64,000 nucleotides of DNA from assembly GCA_007922225.1 (NCBI GenBank), contig ML679968.1, forward strand, positions 6,936,075 to 7,000,074. The letters run 5' to 3'. This DNA is from Emydura subglobosa (taxonomy: Eukaryota > Chordata > Testudines > Chelidae). The position numbers and the translations under genes are program-made. The notes beneath the pieces were generated by a model that saw nothing but the letters and a program-made list of their open reading frames with translations, searched no databases and was not told the DNA's origin. Of the stretch, positions 35,687 to 49,298 are shown one piece after another (position 1 is the stretch's first letter; the number at the start of each line of letters is the position of its first letter).

Positions 35687-35863
35687 CTGGGGGGCATAAC
35701 CCCTCAGGGGATCACGAGATTATTTGGGGGGAGGGGGTCACGAGCTGTCAGCCCCCATGCATGCTGGTACGGATGGCATGGCATGGCATGGGAGCGGGGG
35801 TCATCACAGCCTGAAATATTTTCCAAGCGGTGTCCCAGCAAAAAAAGTTTGAGAACCCTTGGT
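35687..35863 (-). mobile_element. hAT-type non-autonomous DNA transposon, copy B
   Basis: Flanked by a perfect 8-bp target duplication GTTTAAAA (35679-35686 and 35864-35871). The right end GTTTGAGAACCCTTG is the hAT-type terminus seen in copy A, and the interior (CCCTCAGGGGATCACGAG, GGCATGGCATGGCATGG) is the inverted counterpart of 7183-7403. The left end (CTGGGGGGCATAACCCC) is eroded. Confidence 0.8.
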
Positions 35864-35871
35864 TTAAAATC

Positions 35872-36699
35872 TTACATGGTGTAGTCTATGAAACTTAGTG
35901 ATTTGTTATAAGATGTTTCATGTTTAAGTCTTTCTTTATAGCACAAATGATTAAAAAGGCAAAAAAATTTATACTTTGACTATAAAAAATAATCACTTAA
36001 TACCACTGTAAACTAAAATATGTTTGCCTACACAGCTCTAACACATTTATCAATTAATTATTATTTTCATTCATTGAGTTCAGGAATATGATTAAGCCAT
36101 GGCAATGTTTTCAAATCAAACACCCTGATATCAGTCTAGGTCAGACATGAACCAAAAGCAATGGAGTTTGCAAGAGCCAATTTCTCTAAAATATAAAATA
36201 GATAGAAATAAAGAATCTTCATCTTACATAAACAATGATAAACCTTCCCTAGCTAAAAATAACTTTTAAGGAAATGATAAATTCCCAGCATGGAGAAGTG
36301 CTACAATTTTGGTATTCATTTCCAAAAACTCAGTGAACTTTGCCTCCATATTAAGAATATGTACTGGGCAAGAAGGGGGGGAGGGGGAAAGTGGTCAATG
36401 CTACAGATTGCTTATCTGCTCATTCAAAATACCCATTCACAAGGGATGCATTTGTATTTTAAAGAGTATCTATCTATTCCCCAGTAAAATGAAAAGTCTT
36501 AGGGCTGGCCCCAGGGTTTAGTGGTAATTTTTTGTGCTGTCATAGGGGAAATGTATGTTTGGTTCTTGGAGTCTCTTTTCCTAGGAAGCTGCCAGCACCT
36601 TCAGTCCTGTTGTGGAAGGGAGTACCCTGGCATTACTTAATGGCGACTCTTTTAATTGACTTCACGGCAGCTTTTCCACCAGTCAACATGGCAAAGAGC
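35872..36699. other. Unassigned AT-rich DNA
   Basis: No gene or repeat boundary seen apart from a G-run near 36370-36387. Confidence 0.4.
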
Positions 36700-36935
36700 A
36701 ACACATACAGCACTATAGCGGTGCGACTGAGTCACTGCAGTGCTTTAGTGAAGACACTACTATGCCGACGAGAGAAGCTCTGTGTAGTTAATCCACCTCC
36801 CCAAGAGGTGGCAGCTATGCCAATGAAAGACGCTCGCCCATTGACATAGTGCTGTCTGCATGGGGGGAGGAGGGGGGGAAGGAAGATTAGGTCGGTGTAA
36901 CTACATTGCTCAGGGATGTGGATGCTAGTCCAGAG
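36700..36935. repeat. 3-bp-TSD inverted-repeat element, partial
   Basis: Shares CTCCCCAAGAGGTGGCAGCT and CATTGCTCAGGGATGTGGAT with the copy at 8361-8609. Both ends are eroded. It includes a G-run near 36861-36878. Confidence 0.65.
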
Positions 36936-39062
36936 TCTTCTCTGATGTGCTTTTCTCTGCCTATCTCTGTTCGCTGGTGCTTGACAGCTTCTACACTCTA
37001 ATCTTCCTCTATAAGGCCTTGATCCTACAAAGTGCTTTGCAACCTGGCCCCAATCCAGTGATGCATGTGCTTAACTTTAAGCAAGTGAGCAGTCCTATTG
37101 CACCCAACATTTATTCTCAGTAAACCGAACCAGCAAAAAAAAAAAAAAATGCCAACAACAACAAAAGACATTTTAACTATAATAATCTTTTTCTTCACTT
37201 AACTTTATACATGCTTTGAGGTTAGAAATAAAAAACACGGCCTGTTATGATGTATTGAAAGTCATATGCAAGATCTTAAAGAAGCAAGCCCAAATATTCT
37301 TGCCCTGTTTCATTCCAAGAAACCTTGAGTCATCTGCATAGTTTCCAGTAAGTAAAGCCAATACAGTTAATATTTATTTTTCAGGCAAAGAAGAGCTCAA
37401 AAAAAAAAGCTGACAGTATTTTAATTATGTAACAGGAATTTCCATTTAAACATTTACTTACTCAGGGGCAAATGAACCAAATTCCCAGTCTCCCCCAGAT
37501 TTTCCCTTAAGGCCAGTTTCCAATCCTTGGGTACCTGTCAATGACAACAACAAAAAAGGAAACACCAAGTTCACATGAGTCCTCTTCAAGAGTTCATGAG
37601 TTTACCCTTATGCTCCATGACCCAAAAACATCAACAACTAAAAGTTCCAGATATATGGATTGATAACAGGATTCTCTCCCATCAATTTACTGGACCAGAA
37701 AAAAGGCTAAATGGACTTCTCTGTGCATGGAGACTGCTCTCATTTTGACCAGTTCTGCAAATTACTCTGTCTGTAGAATCAACAGAACATAAAATAAAAG
37801 ATTTTCTGAGTGAAAACCAGTGTAAATTCAGACTACTGAAAGGCAAGTTTTATGACACAGTCATCCTTTATCCTTATTTTAAAAAAGGGTATTAACTGAA
37901 ATTGACATGGTCAAGGTTTTATTGGCCACAGATTTAATTTACCTTAAAATTGTTATTGTCTGAAGCAGAAATCCTATAGATTCAAATTACCTTTTTACAA
38001 ACCATGAGAGGTTTTGTGCTTTTATTTACTTAATAAAGGTAGGGCCCAATGAAAAATATTGACAATTATGGTAGTATCACATAACAGTTGAAATTATCAT
38101 CACTAAGCAATAACTACTAAATTACTTTCAACTATGTGCAGAGCACAGGGGGCCAAATGCAGATAGCAAGTGAAAAAAAGAACAAAGGTATTAAAAGTTT
38201 GAATTTATGTGAGAAAAGCCATTAAAAATTTCAAAACAGTGGTGAGTTGAATGTATGTCAAAATTCAAAAAAAGGGTTAAATAAGATTTTAACTATATTC
38301 TCTCCAGTCTTACTTTCTTTCACACTGTCCCATCCAGGCTTTTCCAGAAAAAAACATCCAGAAGTCATGGCAGCATCAACCCTCCTCTACCCTCATCCCC
38401 CTACCCACCCACCATTAAAAGAAAGTTATTTAGGCAACAAAATCAAGCACTTGAAAGCTAGGAACTCCCAGATTCACGGTTGCTTGTGCAACTTCAATTC
38501 TGCCCATCTGTGCACTGAATGAGGCTGGAATTCTATGGAAAAAATAGCAAGTAAACATGTAACTAAAGAATGTATCGTAATGCAGATGCACATCAACATA
38601 AGTCCCAATTTATGCAGTCCCAAAACAATTGTTTACCGGCAGCTATAAAATGTAATTGCATCAAAACAACACATTTTAAATTTCTCTTTTATTATTATTA
38701 TTATTAATTGTAGAATAGTTTTAAGATAAGAAGCCACCAGTAAAAGACAAGAGAAGGATGAATTTTTTGTTACCATTAGAGTTACAGTATTCTATATACA
38801 AATTCTAATTGCACAAATAGCCTATTGAATAAAACATGACAAATATACAATTGTTTATGGACTGGCCAAATTCTGACCTCATTATAATATGGTGATAATG
38901 GGCACAAAGAGGTTACTTCCGCCCTCGGGTCACAAGTGCTCCAGACAGAATGAAGAAGGACTCCTCTTCAAGTACCACCTGTCTCACAGTGCAGGAAGGG
39001 ATCTTAAACCTAATGGTCCCCCATCTCAACTCCCTGACATGTAAGTCCACTACAGAAATTAA
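36936..39062. other. Unassigned AT-rich DNA
   Basis: No gene seen. Short A-runs (near 37137-37149) and a TTA run near 38692-38704 are the only simple features. Confidence 0.45.
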
Positions 39063-39165
39063 AGAGACAAGGCAGGTGAGGTAATATCTTTTATTGAACC
39101 AACGTCTGTTGGTGAGAGAGACAAGCTTTCAAGCCACACTGAGCTCTCCTTCAAGTCTGGGAAAG
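39063..39165 (+). repeat. Interspersed repeat, AAGGCAGGTGAGGTAATATC family
   Basis: Shares CAGGTGAGGTAATATCTTTT and the GTTGGTGAGAGAGACAAG stretch with the hairpin at 6832-6987. It extends into AGCCACACTGAGCTCTCCTT, the reverse counterpart of 17735-17832. Confidence 0.7.
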
Positions 39166-39594
39166 GTACTCCCAGTATCACAGCTAAATGTAAGGTGGAA
39201 CAGATTGTTTAGTATAAGTAGTTAGCAGATACTTTTGGGTCCATTCAAGGTAGAGTGACCCATTAACGCTACATTGCATTGCAGAAATGTCAGCCATGCA
39301 GGGATCTCTAGGGCAGGCCCTATAAGCCATGGAGTGTCTACTCACTTCACTAGACCCTCTACCTCCATCTGGGACATCATGGAGGCAGAATGCATGCTCG
39401 TTGCCCCCTCTACTAATAGCCATTATGCTTTCTTGAATACTTAATGGTCATCAATGGGAGCCAAGCGGGGCAGAGTCCAGAAAGAGTTTGGTTATCATGT
39501 AAGCATTACATATTCACCTCATGGATCCGAAAACAATCAAGATGTGCTTACATAGCCAGGACTGAAGAGAAGAATGGGCTAAAGTAGTGCTCAA

Positions 39595-39770
39595 TTCCCT
39601 CCTCTGCCACAGACCTCCTATCTAACCTTGGACAAATCACATAGTCTCTGTGCTTAGTTCCCTATGTGCAAAATGGGGATAATAGTGTTTTGCTACCTCA
39701 CTGGGTCTTGGCTGTATCTTTACATTAAAGATTGTGAAACATGAAGATACTACAATAAATGAGGGCCATG
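39595..39770 (+). repeat. MIR-type SINE
   Basis: Contains the MIR core and 3' order: CTTGGACAAATCACATAGTC, TCTGTGCTTAGTTCCCTA, GCAAAATGGGGATAATAGTG and CTACCTCACTGGG. Old and diverged, plus strand. Confidence 0.8.
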
Positions 39771-41970
39771 CAAGTACCATAGATAGAGGCAGATTCAATG
39801 CTGCTGAGCCCAGAATTGGGTCTTATGCATAAACACCAGATAAGGGAAATAAAGGCTCCAAATTGATTTCAGCTGCTATTTTAAATCAAAGCAAAAATGA
39901 TAGCCTTTCAATGACAACCAGAGCTGTTGACTTGCTACAGGCATATTTGTAGTAGCAGGCTCACGCTTCCAACATTTTCTGGACCCCTGAACATAACATG
40001 GCCCTTGATACAGTCCTTACATTTTAGATTTCAATTAATAAGTTTCTTTCTTGAACAACTTTTAATTCGGAGTGGAATTTTCGCCCTCTGCCTTTTCCCC
40101 CTAGGGATGAGCTTGGACCATCTCTCTCCAGGGAGAGGAGAAGCAGTTGATAGCATAACTTCACATGTTCTTTGGTTGGTTTGTGTTTTTTTCCCAAGAA
40201 CATGTTCCTGTCTCTTCCTGAGCTGTATTTATTGTCTGTGTATTTATGATTGAATTTTGACCTTGAGATGATCTCACACAAGGTGGTGGAGGAAGGGGGA
40301 TCAGTGTTTCCCCCCCCTAAAAGGTGTGTGTATGGGGTGAGGGGAAACCAAAAAGATAGTAAAAAAAGCAACGTGATTTATTTCTTTTGGGGTTTTTTAA
40401 CCCTATTTTCTAAACCAATCCAAATTTTAAACATCTGAGGTTGGCAATAGGGGAGTTCACATCAACAGAGTGTGGCTTTCAACAAACCAAACCATAACTG
40501 AGAAGTCTGTAATGAAACTCAAATCCCATGAGAGTTTCATGATGAAAGTTTACCCCACCTCTAATTCAAGTTGCACACAAAAATATCTTGGGAGCAATTC
40601 CCACTCATGCAGCTTACCTTATTAGATCATTATTTATAGAGGGTACATTGCCCATTTTAAAAAGATACCTTAGGAGTGTGATGAATTTACAAGAGGTTAC
40701 TGTTGCTTTATATTACTTAGGTTTTCAAGGGGGGACTGGTCTTTCAAAGGTAGGTGAGAAGGGTTTAAAATGTAAGTGGTAAAATTAGGGTTTATAAATC
40801 CTAATATAAAATAGGCAATTTCAGCTATCTGATACCATAAGGAAGGAAGCTGAGGAAGGAAGGATATTTATAAGTCCATACTCCAGACATTTCTGATTAA
40901 GGACTTATAAATCTGCTTCCATGACCCTGTACACCAGCCTCCCCCACAAATCTGCTTTTCTAACTCTATTTCCCATGCCACACATTTTACACCTTGTTCC
41001 CTCCACCCTGACTGCTCCTCCTCCACTCCAATCAATTCATTCCCCAACGTTTTGCCTCTTCCTTTTAATTGCCAGCCATCCAGACTTTCCTCACCTAAAC
41101 AGCACACAAATTTCAGCTGATGCAGAACACAGCTGCCTTTTTGCTTAGTGTAATCAGTACTTCTTCAGGGAATCTGTTACACATGTGCTCCACAGACTGC
41201 ATGAGCTTTCAATTAGCTTCAGGGTGCAATCCAAGACCTGTGTATTTTAGACTGTAGGTCAAAGACAGAGATGAATCTGAGGGAGGAGTCTAAATCGGTG
41301 TAAATGAAAACAATTTAGAATCTCTTAGGATTCCCTTAAACTAACAGGACCTTCCACATCACCTCTGCAGTTGGCTCACTGAATCTAATGTGATATAACT
41401 TGTGTGCTGAGGGAGTAGAAGGCAGGAGTGCAGCAAGAATATAAATCTATGTGATAATGTTTGCTATGCAAACAGATCTTATTATTGCCCTCCAGAGTTT
41501 GCTGTTTGGGCATTTAATTTTTTCCACTGTATTTGGAACAAAAGAATTATTTTTAAACAAATATTCTTTTTAAATAGACTCCACACACCAATTTTGCTTT
41601 ATGCACGAGGGATGAAATTCACCCCAGTGCATAGGCGTCCCTCTCCTCACAGAGTTGAATTTGTTACTAGTTGAAAAGCTTATGTAATCTTTTCTGCAGT
41701 TTTTGCTAGGCCACTGGGCTGATAAAACAAGATGAAAGTTGAAAGCACTCTCTTGCACCCACCCCTCCCTCTAAAAAGAGCAGTGGACTCTGGATTGCTT
41801 AACTGGCAGACTTGACTTCATCGTTGAGGATGGAGACAGCAGTGCTGCTCCAAATTCCGACTCACCCCAAGCGAGTGAGTAGGTTGACCATGTAATACAC
41901 ATCATGACATTCAGAATGGTCAGCAATAGGACAATATGCCAGCCAAAATCTAAAGTCACTTCAAGAAGAG
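39771..41970. other. Unassigned DNA
   Basis: No gene supported. The pyrimidine-rich stretch at 40920-41240 (TTCAGCTGATGCAGAACACA, AGGGTGCAATCCAAGAC) may be an old LINE tail, possibly L2-like, but it is too diverged to assign. Confidence 0.35.
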
Positions 41971-41975
41971 ATTTT

Positions 41976-42064
41976 CAAAGCCAGCTAGGGGATTTAGCCA
42001 TACAATTCCCATTGCAAGTAGTGGGAATTACTAAATGTGGCTAAATCCCCTAGTTAGCTTTTAC
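41976..42064. repeat. Short hairpin repeat (CTAGGGGATTTAGCC arms)
   Basis: The left arm contains CTAGGGGATTTAGCCATACA and the right arm contains ATGTGGCTAAATCCCCTAG, an inverted repeat about 35-40 bases long with a spacer of about 10. It looks like a short foldback element. Confidence 0.7.
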
Positions 42065-42401
42065 ACTCTCAACCTCAGTCTAACAAAACTGATTCCGTAG
42101 GGAAAGCACACGTCTTTCACGTTTTGCTACTTCAGCAATGAATTGCCATTTAATAGTGCTGCACTTTACTCATGTGTACAAACAGTTGCTTCAACATTAA
42201 GAGATATGGGCTGAAAGTGGACTTCAATTACAATGAAAAATTATTTCCATGTTAAAATCAGACCCAAAATAGCTAAGCTATCTTAAACAATGAAAACAGT
42301 CCACCGATATTAGTCACCTTTATATTTTGATATTAAATTATAAATAACTAATGTTTAATGTGTAACAGACCACGACAAGGATTTAATGCTTGCAATCCGG
42401 G

Positions 42402-42415
42402 CCCCCCCCCCCCCC
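42402..42415 (+). repeat. C14 homopolymer
   Basis: Fourteen consecutive C bases. Confidence 0.95.
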
Positions 42416-42897
42416 AATATACAGTGTCGCCAATGTACACATCGCCTTCAGATAACTTATTTCTTTGTGCAGTTAGTGGTGAGCTATATGTTAAATACTG
42501 GCAATGACATATAATGACAGAAAATCTTTTTTACTTGAGCTCCATGATTCCACAGGAGAAGAAAGAGAAGTTTAAAACTATCAGCATGACCAAAATCATT
42601 CAAAACATACAAATGAGAAAATAGGATTCATTAATGATTCAACAGCATCCATAATTTATGATGATGTTTATCCTTTTGTCTCAAATAGTTATGACAGTAT
42701 TACGAGTTTGTATTGTGTCTTTCTTCTCTGATTTAGCTTAGCTCTAACAGATGGAGAGTAGAAGTGATTAAAATATGTCCCAAATATTATGTCCCTTCCT
42801 GCTATCTGAAGGACAAGGGCCTGAACCTTCAAACCCTCTCTTGCAAATCGTTTAGTAAGACTAGTAAGAATTTGAGACCCAGTCCTGAAAATACTAA

Positions 42898-43164
42898 GAT
42901 CGTGTCTACATGGTGGGATGCTGCACGCTGTGAGGGTGTGATTCCAAAAGCGTACTAATGTGTTGCACAATAATTTAGTCTGTACAGATCCTGCTTGTTG
43001 GCACGAAAAGTTTCCCTCGAGCTCTTTAACATGGTACAGTTTCAAACGGAACTATGTTGAAACTCACCAGAAGGGTCCACCCAGCCCCATTAATGCATAA
43101 CACGAGTACACTTTGGCAATACACACCCCTGTAGAGCGCATTACCCTGCTGTGCAGACAAGCCC
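42898..43164. repeat. 3-bp-TSD inverted-repeat element
   Basis: Ends GATCGTGTCTACATGG and CTGTGCAGACAAGCCC are diverged inverted repeats. TAA flanks both sides (42895-42897 and 43165-43167). The minus-strand frame at 42689-43045 runs across this boundary and is not a gene. Confidence 0.75.
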
Positions 43165-44854
43165 TAAGTGGTGCTGAGCACATGCACCCACCACTGACCT
43201 CAGCATTACCAGTTGCTCAGCATGTGTCAGAACTGGCTCTGTAAGCCTCATGGATCTTAATGCCAGGGTTCAATTTTTTTCACTAGTTTATGATGGACTT
43301 AGTATAATCACACATTTTATAGGATAATGATGTTGTGAAGACACTTGACATTCTAGAATAATGTGGCTTTTTCAGGTTAGTTTAAACTTCTTCCCAGAGT
43401 GACGTAAGTGAAAGAATTAACAGGAACTCATACTGGAAAAGAATGTCTATGTGGGACGTTATACTAGTGTAAATATAGCAATTTAAATACACACTCTACC
43501 TTATATTGGTATCTTTCCCATGTAAACAAACAAACTCTAGAATTTCTCAGCAAACCTTTAAACACAACTTATATATTTATGCTTGCCTAAAGCCATTGCA
43601 TTTAACGTTTCTTTGATCTATGAACTTCACAGTTCATGGAGGAAGTGGGGGTGACAAGAAAGGAGAGGAAGCACAGGACACCTGCTAGATTCAGTAACCA
43701 TTCATCACAGCAACACTTCACACAGGGCTGCTCCAGAAGTACATTTCCAACCATCCAAAAGTATTAAAGACAATCTAATTCCTTACATATTGGAAACAAA
43801 ATCCACACCATGAAACACAAGTTACTGGTGCAGTTTTGTTCTGCTTTACTGTATGTGACATGTTACTTAAACAAGAGAGAAAAATATTTGCCACAAAGGA
43901 TGTGCCAACAATTTAATAAATACTTATATAGTGTTTTGTTTCCCTAGATTTCCAAAGTACATTACAAGAGAGGTAACAATTACACCCATTTAACAGTTGG
44001 GAAACCAAAGCCAAACTAATAGCTTGGGCCAAAAATTTCAAAAAAGGCTACTGACTTTGGGTGGCAAACAGGACACACCTTGGCCTGGTTTTCAAAAGTG
44101 CTGGGTATCTACATTTCAAATTGACTTCAGCAAGCATTGTAGGTATTGAGCACCACTGAAAAAAGTCAGACTCAAGTCATCTAACATTGAGACAAAACCA
44201 TAAAGGCCATTCAAAATCACTGGCCTCTTTTTAAAATCTGACTTTTTCAAATAATTTGTGTAAAATGAAACAGCACTTAATTGGCAAAGCTGGGAATAGA
44301 GGTCTGGTCTTCTAACTCATGCGCTTGTGGATTCTCCACTGACTACATTATAAATAATTATATTTATATTACAGTAGTGCCCAGGAGGCCCCAATCAGGC
44401 CATATAATGATAGTTGCCATACCACACACATAAAAGATAGTCCTCCCTTATAAATAAAAGGATAATGAACAAAATGTTATAACATAATGCATTCCCGATG
44501 CTAGAAAATACTAATTTAAGGATTTAACTTCTTTTTAACTAGGATCACTAATGAAAGGTTGAAAGGGATTGTTTCTTTAAACCCTGCACTGTATAAAGAC
44601 TAGAAAGCTTTACACCATCCATTACCGTCTGCTTTCCTTGTGACCTTAACCTACTAATTTAGGAACCACGCTTCTTCCTGTTGTACATTCAAAGAGGAAG
44701 CAGCTATGTCAAAAATGAGCTGTAAACAAACCAACAAGTTTATGAGCTGCTGTGGTTTTTCAACGACCAGACGAGCTAATGGAAGTGCTGCTCCAGTGCT
44801 CCACACACACCACTTCCTGCCTACCTTCTCATGATTTAATTCAATACCAACAGG
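43165..44854. other. Mostly unassigned; possible old SINE/LINE-tail remnants
   Basis: The stretch at 43970-44345 contains ATTACACCCATTTAACAGTT and GGAATAGAGGTCTGGTCTTC, reminiscent of repeat-derived sequence, and 44085-44250 contains an AGATTTTCAAA-type repeat. None is clear enough to name. No gene seen. Confidence 0.35.
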
Positions 44855-45066
44855 AAGGCCAGGTCTATGCTAAATAGTTACGTCGACCCAGCTACATCAC
44901 TCAAGGATGTGAAAAATCCACACCCCTAAGTGTAGTTCAGCCAACATAACTCCTCCCGGGTAGATGGCGCTAAATTGATGGAAGAATTCTAGCTGCTACC
45001 TCTCTGGGAGGTAGATTATCTACACCTACGGGAGAACCCCTCCCATTGGCATAGGTAGTGTCTATT
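44855..45066. repeat. 3-bp-TSD inverted-repeat element, diverged
   Basis: Starts AAGGCCAGGTCTATGCTAAA. It shares CTACATCACTCAAGGATGTG and GATGGAAGAATTCTAGCTGC with the other copies. The right end (GTGTCTATTCTGAAG) is diverged. Confidence 0.65.
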
Positions 45067-46086
45067 CTGAAGTGCTTTGAAAGAATTTCACATCTCTTTT
45101 CTTTTCCATAGTTTCCCCTTTTAACTTGGGGTCTTAGTGGATCTACTTCAGTCCCTGAAAGTCCATTTTCTCATAGAGATTCTTGGGGGAGAAGGACAGA
45201 AAGGGCCATAAGCTATCTATATATTAACTTAATTCCTTTCTGAGCTATATGTGAACAGTATGTATTTCTCCTGTTATCTGAGGAATAGAGGGAGAGAGAC
45301 ATCTCGCACAGAATAGCAAAGCCATTAAGAGCAGAAAGAATGTGGTACCTCATCTGGATTACTGAATGACCGCATTGCTACTTCTTGTATTGGAACAGAG
45401 TTTAAAGGAATTGAAGAATTTACATAGCATTTTTCACATTCAAACTGCTTTATCATCATTAAACACTTTCACAATAACTTCTTGCTACACTATGTGTCTT
45501 TAATAAAGCCACTGTTTAGAGTGCTGAACTCTCCTGAACAATTTTTTTCAAGAATCAGATATTTAAACTAGCTGTTAGGGTTTCCATGGACTGTTTGGAC
45601 ATTCCTTTTCTTAGCTTCTTGTTCAGTCTAAAATAATAGGGCCCACCGAAAGTCACACGTCACAGGGAATGACTGTAAAATTAGAGTACAAATGATAATC
45701 ATGATGGATACATTTTTTCTTCTAAGCAATAAATGGAACCATCATTTTCTTCAGAGCTAGTGAAGGGAATCTTATTTAAATCATGCAAGCATTCCAGCCA
45801 AACACGACACAGCTACTTCTACTAAGAAAATAAATATCCTGGGTTTTTTTTTCTACATGAACTATTGTATACACATCCTTTAAGTCTGCTGTTGAGCTCT
45901 GTCACTGTTTGCCCTCCACAAGTGAGAGGAATAGTAGTAAGGGGAAAGGTCACCCAGGCATGAGGCAACCATGATGCTGTATACTAAAAGCCAATATGTT
46001 AGTAATGCTGAGTAAAACTGAAGCATGTTTGGGCAAGATATGAGCCTGGTATGCAGTCCCAAGATATGATATTGCTTACCCTTTCA
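45067..46086. other. Unassigned AT-rich DNA
   Basis: No gene or repeat boundary seen. Confidence 0.45.
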
Positions 46087-46311
46087 GCTAGCAATGTTAG
46101 AACAGCATTGGGAGAAAAGTACACTCGCTACACCTCTGCTGCAGATGCAGCAACTGCCAACTTCCAAAAGAGTCCAGACACTGAAGCAGGATTTTGCCTT
46201 TATGTTGTCATAATATCTCCAGCCACTATTCAGGAATTGTTCTCCAATACCTGCACCTTGCACATTCATTCACCAGCTCGCAGAGCTACCGTTTGGCCCT
46301 TCATTAATTGA
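46087..46311 (+). other. Candidate exon downstream of a strong acceptor
   Basis: A good acceptor (ATATTGCTTACCCTTTCAG) ends at about 46086. Downstream two plus-strand frames stay open: one for about 75 codons to 46311, the other for about 42 codons before TAA (starting AMLEQHWEKSTLATPLLQMQ). Neither peptide matches a family I know, and two open frames at once weaken the case. It may be a non-coding or terminal exon, or chance. Transcript data would settle it. Confidence 0.2.
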
Positions 46312-49298
46312 TATTTCTCTTGTCAAAGATTATATTTCAATGAAATTGTAGACAAGTTCTAGGTACAATTACAATTAGTTTTTGGCGAGTATTTGTACAA
46401 GAACAAACTAGATCTCGGAGACTTTCAACGCTCATCTGAAGTAAAAATGTAAATATGTACGGTCACACTAAACACTCCTACAAAAATGATTAATTTGACA
46501 GCCACAGCAAAATTATTCCCTTGACTTTTGTGCTTGTGATCTATGTTGGAGTGAGGGAGAAACTTTTTACACTGCAGATTTCATGTGTCTAAGTATGAAA
46601 CTTTCATGCAGAGTTGGTGTGTTTTTCAAGACGACTTTAGGAATGTAGTTTGCTTGAATGCAAATATGCATGCTTACTTAGCACGTGCACTACACCACTT
46701 GTATGTATTAAAATTCCTAGTTTGCATGTACACACAACCCAACAGACATGCAATGTAGGTATGTGTTTTGTCCATACATCAATGTACACATACAAACTCG
46801 AAAATCAGGCCCTTTACATTAACCAAATGTTGTGGTTTAGGGCAGGTGTTTCACAGTTGACATTTTGTTGGCAGTGGTATCAAAAAAGGCACAAATTAAA
46901 GGGGTTTGCAGGAAACTACTCCAACAACTCAGGGTTGATATACCATTGTGAGACAAGGTCAAGAAGCTTGCACTGCCACTGCCTTGCTATATTTGATCTC
47001 TGCAATAGTTTTCCAAGGGTATCAATTTATCACCTCTCTCAGTACTAACTTCACTTAATTTTTTGGATAATGGCAAAAAAAGGGACTAGATTTCCTTTAA
47101 AAAACTGACAACACACTTGTAGAGTTTCTGCATCAATTCCATTCACTTAGTGAGCTTGCCTTATCTAACCTCACTGACTAACCCTCACTTCATCTCTTTA
47201 AATTTTAATCTTTTTAGACTCCAAATATATTACATTTGAAAAGCCATCAGTAAAAAAGAAAAAAACATATTCTTTCCAACTAATGCACATGTGCATCTTG
47301 TGATGAATATATTTTGTTAGTGAGACAATATGTCCATGTGTGTAAGAAATAAAGTATATGAGCATGTATAGGGATGTCTCAGTATGTGATAATTGATGAT
47401 CCACAAACAAAGAACAAAATACAAAAGGAGGCAAGACACCTAGAACAGGGCTGTTGGAATGGTGTTACATCTAGATTTTATGTTTCGCTGGGGACATGAT
47501 TTCAATAATATTTTTGATTCATATATCAAAACCTTGATAATCGACTGTAAATTGAAATTTGTTTTACATGTTCCAAACAAGCACAAACCCAGAATTATCT
47601 CCTTCAGTTCACTGTCTTGGATTTTGTACCCAAGTGGTAGCTTAGAGAATTCCATGACAAAAAAAATCAAGATTTCCCCAAAACCAGTCATGCCAAAATT
47701 ACACACACAGTAAATCTATGTACAAAATAAAAACTTGGCCATTCAGATACTGAGTTTTATAGCAGTGGATAATAAAAGGCAGGTAATACAATATACCTTT
47801 ATTAGAACACCCATGTGATCCCAGTGGATTTATTCACATTACAGGAACCATCACTGCCACCGAATGGCAAAGTCTGCCTGGCCAAAGACTGGAACAAAAT
47901 AGCTTATCGCACGCCCTTATAGATAGGCCTTTCTGGTCATGGATTTCTAGACTTGGAAACATTTGATTTTTTTAAAATCATTTTGACAGATAAACACCTA
48001 TTTGTAAACATTTTTCTTTTTTTATTTAAATTTTTCACAACTTCAGGAAATCGGGGGGGGGGAGACAATTATTTAATGACAGTAGACACTGAGATTCAAA
48101 AGTTAAAGATTTATAAATGTTAAAACACAAATTGTTAACACCTCATGTCAAAATAAACAAAGCAAATATCTTTACCTCAAACTCTAATAAGTCTCAGCAA
48201 CATTTCTCTTACTTTGCCTATCTGTAAACTTGGATTATTATGGATGGAAATATTTTTTCATCGGTTTAGGAGTGTGTGGTGAAATCACCATTTACTGATA
48301 AAAATCTAATCCTACCAAACCAATGGATGAGGTACAGCAGTGGGACCAGTATGGGGAAGCTTATACTGAATAAAATATCAGATATTTTTAATGGTCAATT
48401 TAGATACAAAGTTAAGATTTTGTAGAGAGATCAACCAAAATGTTTCCATGACTTAAAAAATAAAAATAAAAAATCGTAATGTGAACCGTCTGTTTGGAAT
48501 TAAATATTTGCTGAAGTGATTGCCGCCCAAACAATGCAGTATTTGTTTAGTTTCACTCTTTGGTTCTCACGCACTAACAAATCTACCTATTTGCATTCTC
48601 TAAATGAAAAGCACATCTTTTCATTCTTCTGCATCAAGTGTGGAAGAACTAAAGATTTTTTTTAAAACTCTAATTTAGTTTTAATAATCTAAGGTATTAT
48701 TGGTAACAAAGGCAATTATTTTCAAATTAATTTTAATCTATGTAAGTTTTATTTAATATACTCTTGTAGTTGTAGTGCATGTTTGATTAAACAGAGCATT
48801 TAAGGCCTCACAACATTTGTCTAGACACCAGAAATGTCACATTCTGTATGATGAGAGTGACTTTTAAAAGGCTTTTGGAAGGGAATATTTGAAGAATTTT
48901 TATTGCTTCAATACTCATTCCTATGCCATTTTTCTCCAGATGGATATCTGGATATAAAAAGTAAGAAAAAGTTTAATGCATAATTTTAAGAAGTCTTTAT
49001 GCTTTCTGACAGACGTGACTGTTCACAGATTTCTTAATATATAGCTACTGCATTCAAGCCTGAATCCACAAACACTTCGGCAAGTGAGTAACTTTATTCA
49101 TTTTGGCAGTCCTATGTCAGTAGAACTGCTTACCTGAGCACCTTACTCACATGCAGGAATTTGCAGGACCAAGCCCTTAGTTTGTGGTTAAATGAAATAT
49201 AGCTGATAAGACTTTGGGGAATAGTCTGAAATCAAATACTGTAAGTCATGGACACTGGGTCAGATCCAAGAATGATGGGGGCTATACAGGTACTCAGA
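46312..49298. other. Unassigned AT-rich DNA
   Basis: No supported gene. A G8-9 run lies at 48053-48062. The opposed frames at 47440-47713 overlap on both strands and do not show coding character beyond openness. Confidence 0.4.

Noticed and set aside
42689..43045. 118-codon minus-strand open frame
   Set aside because: It crosses the boundary of the 3-bp-TSD element at 42898-43164, so it is not a single conserved gene.
46650..47048. 132-codon plus-strand open frame
   Set aside because: Amino-acid composition is biased to Cys, His and Thr without domains, no splice signals bound it, and I see no family similarity.
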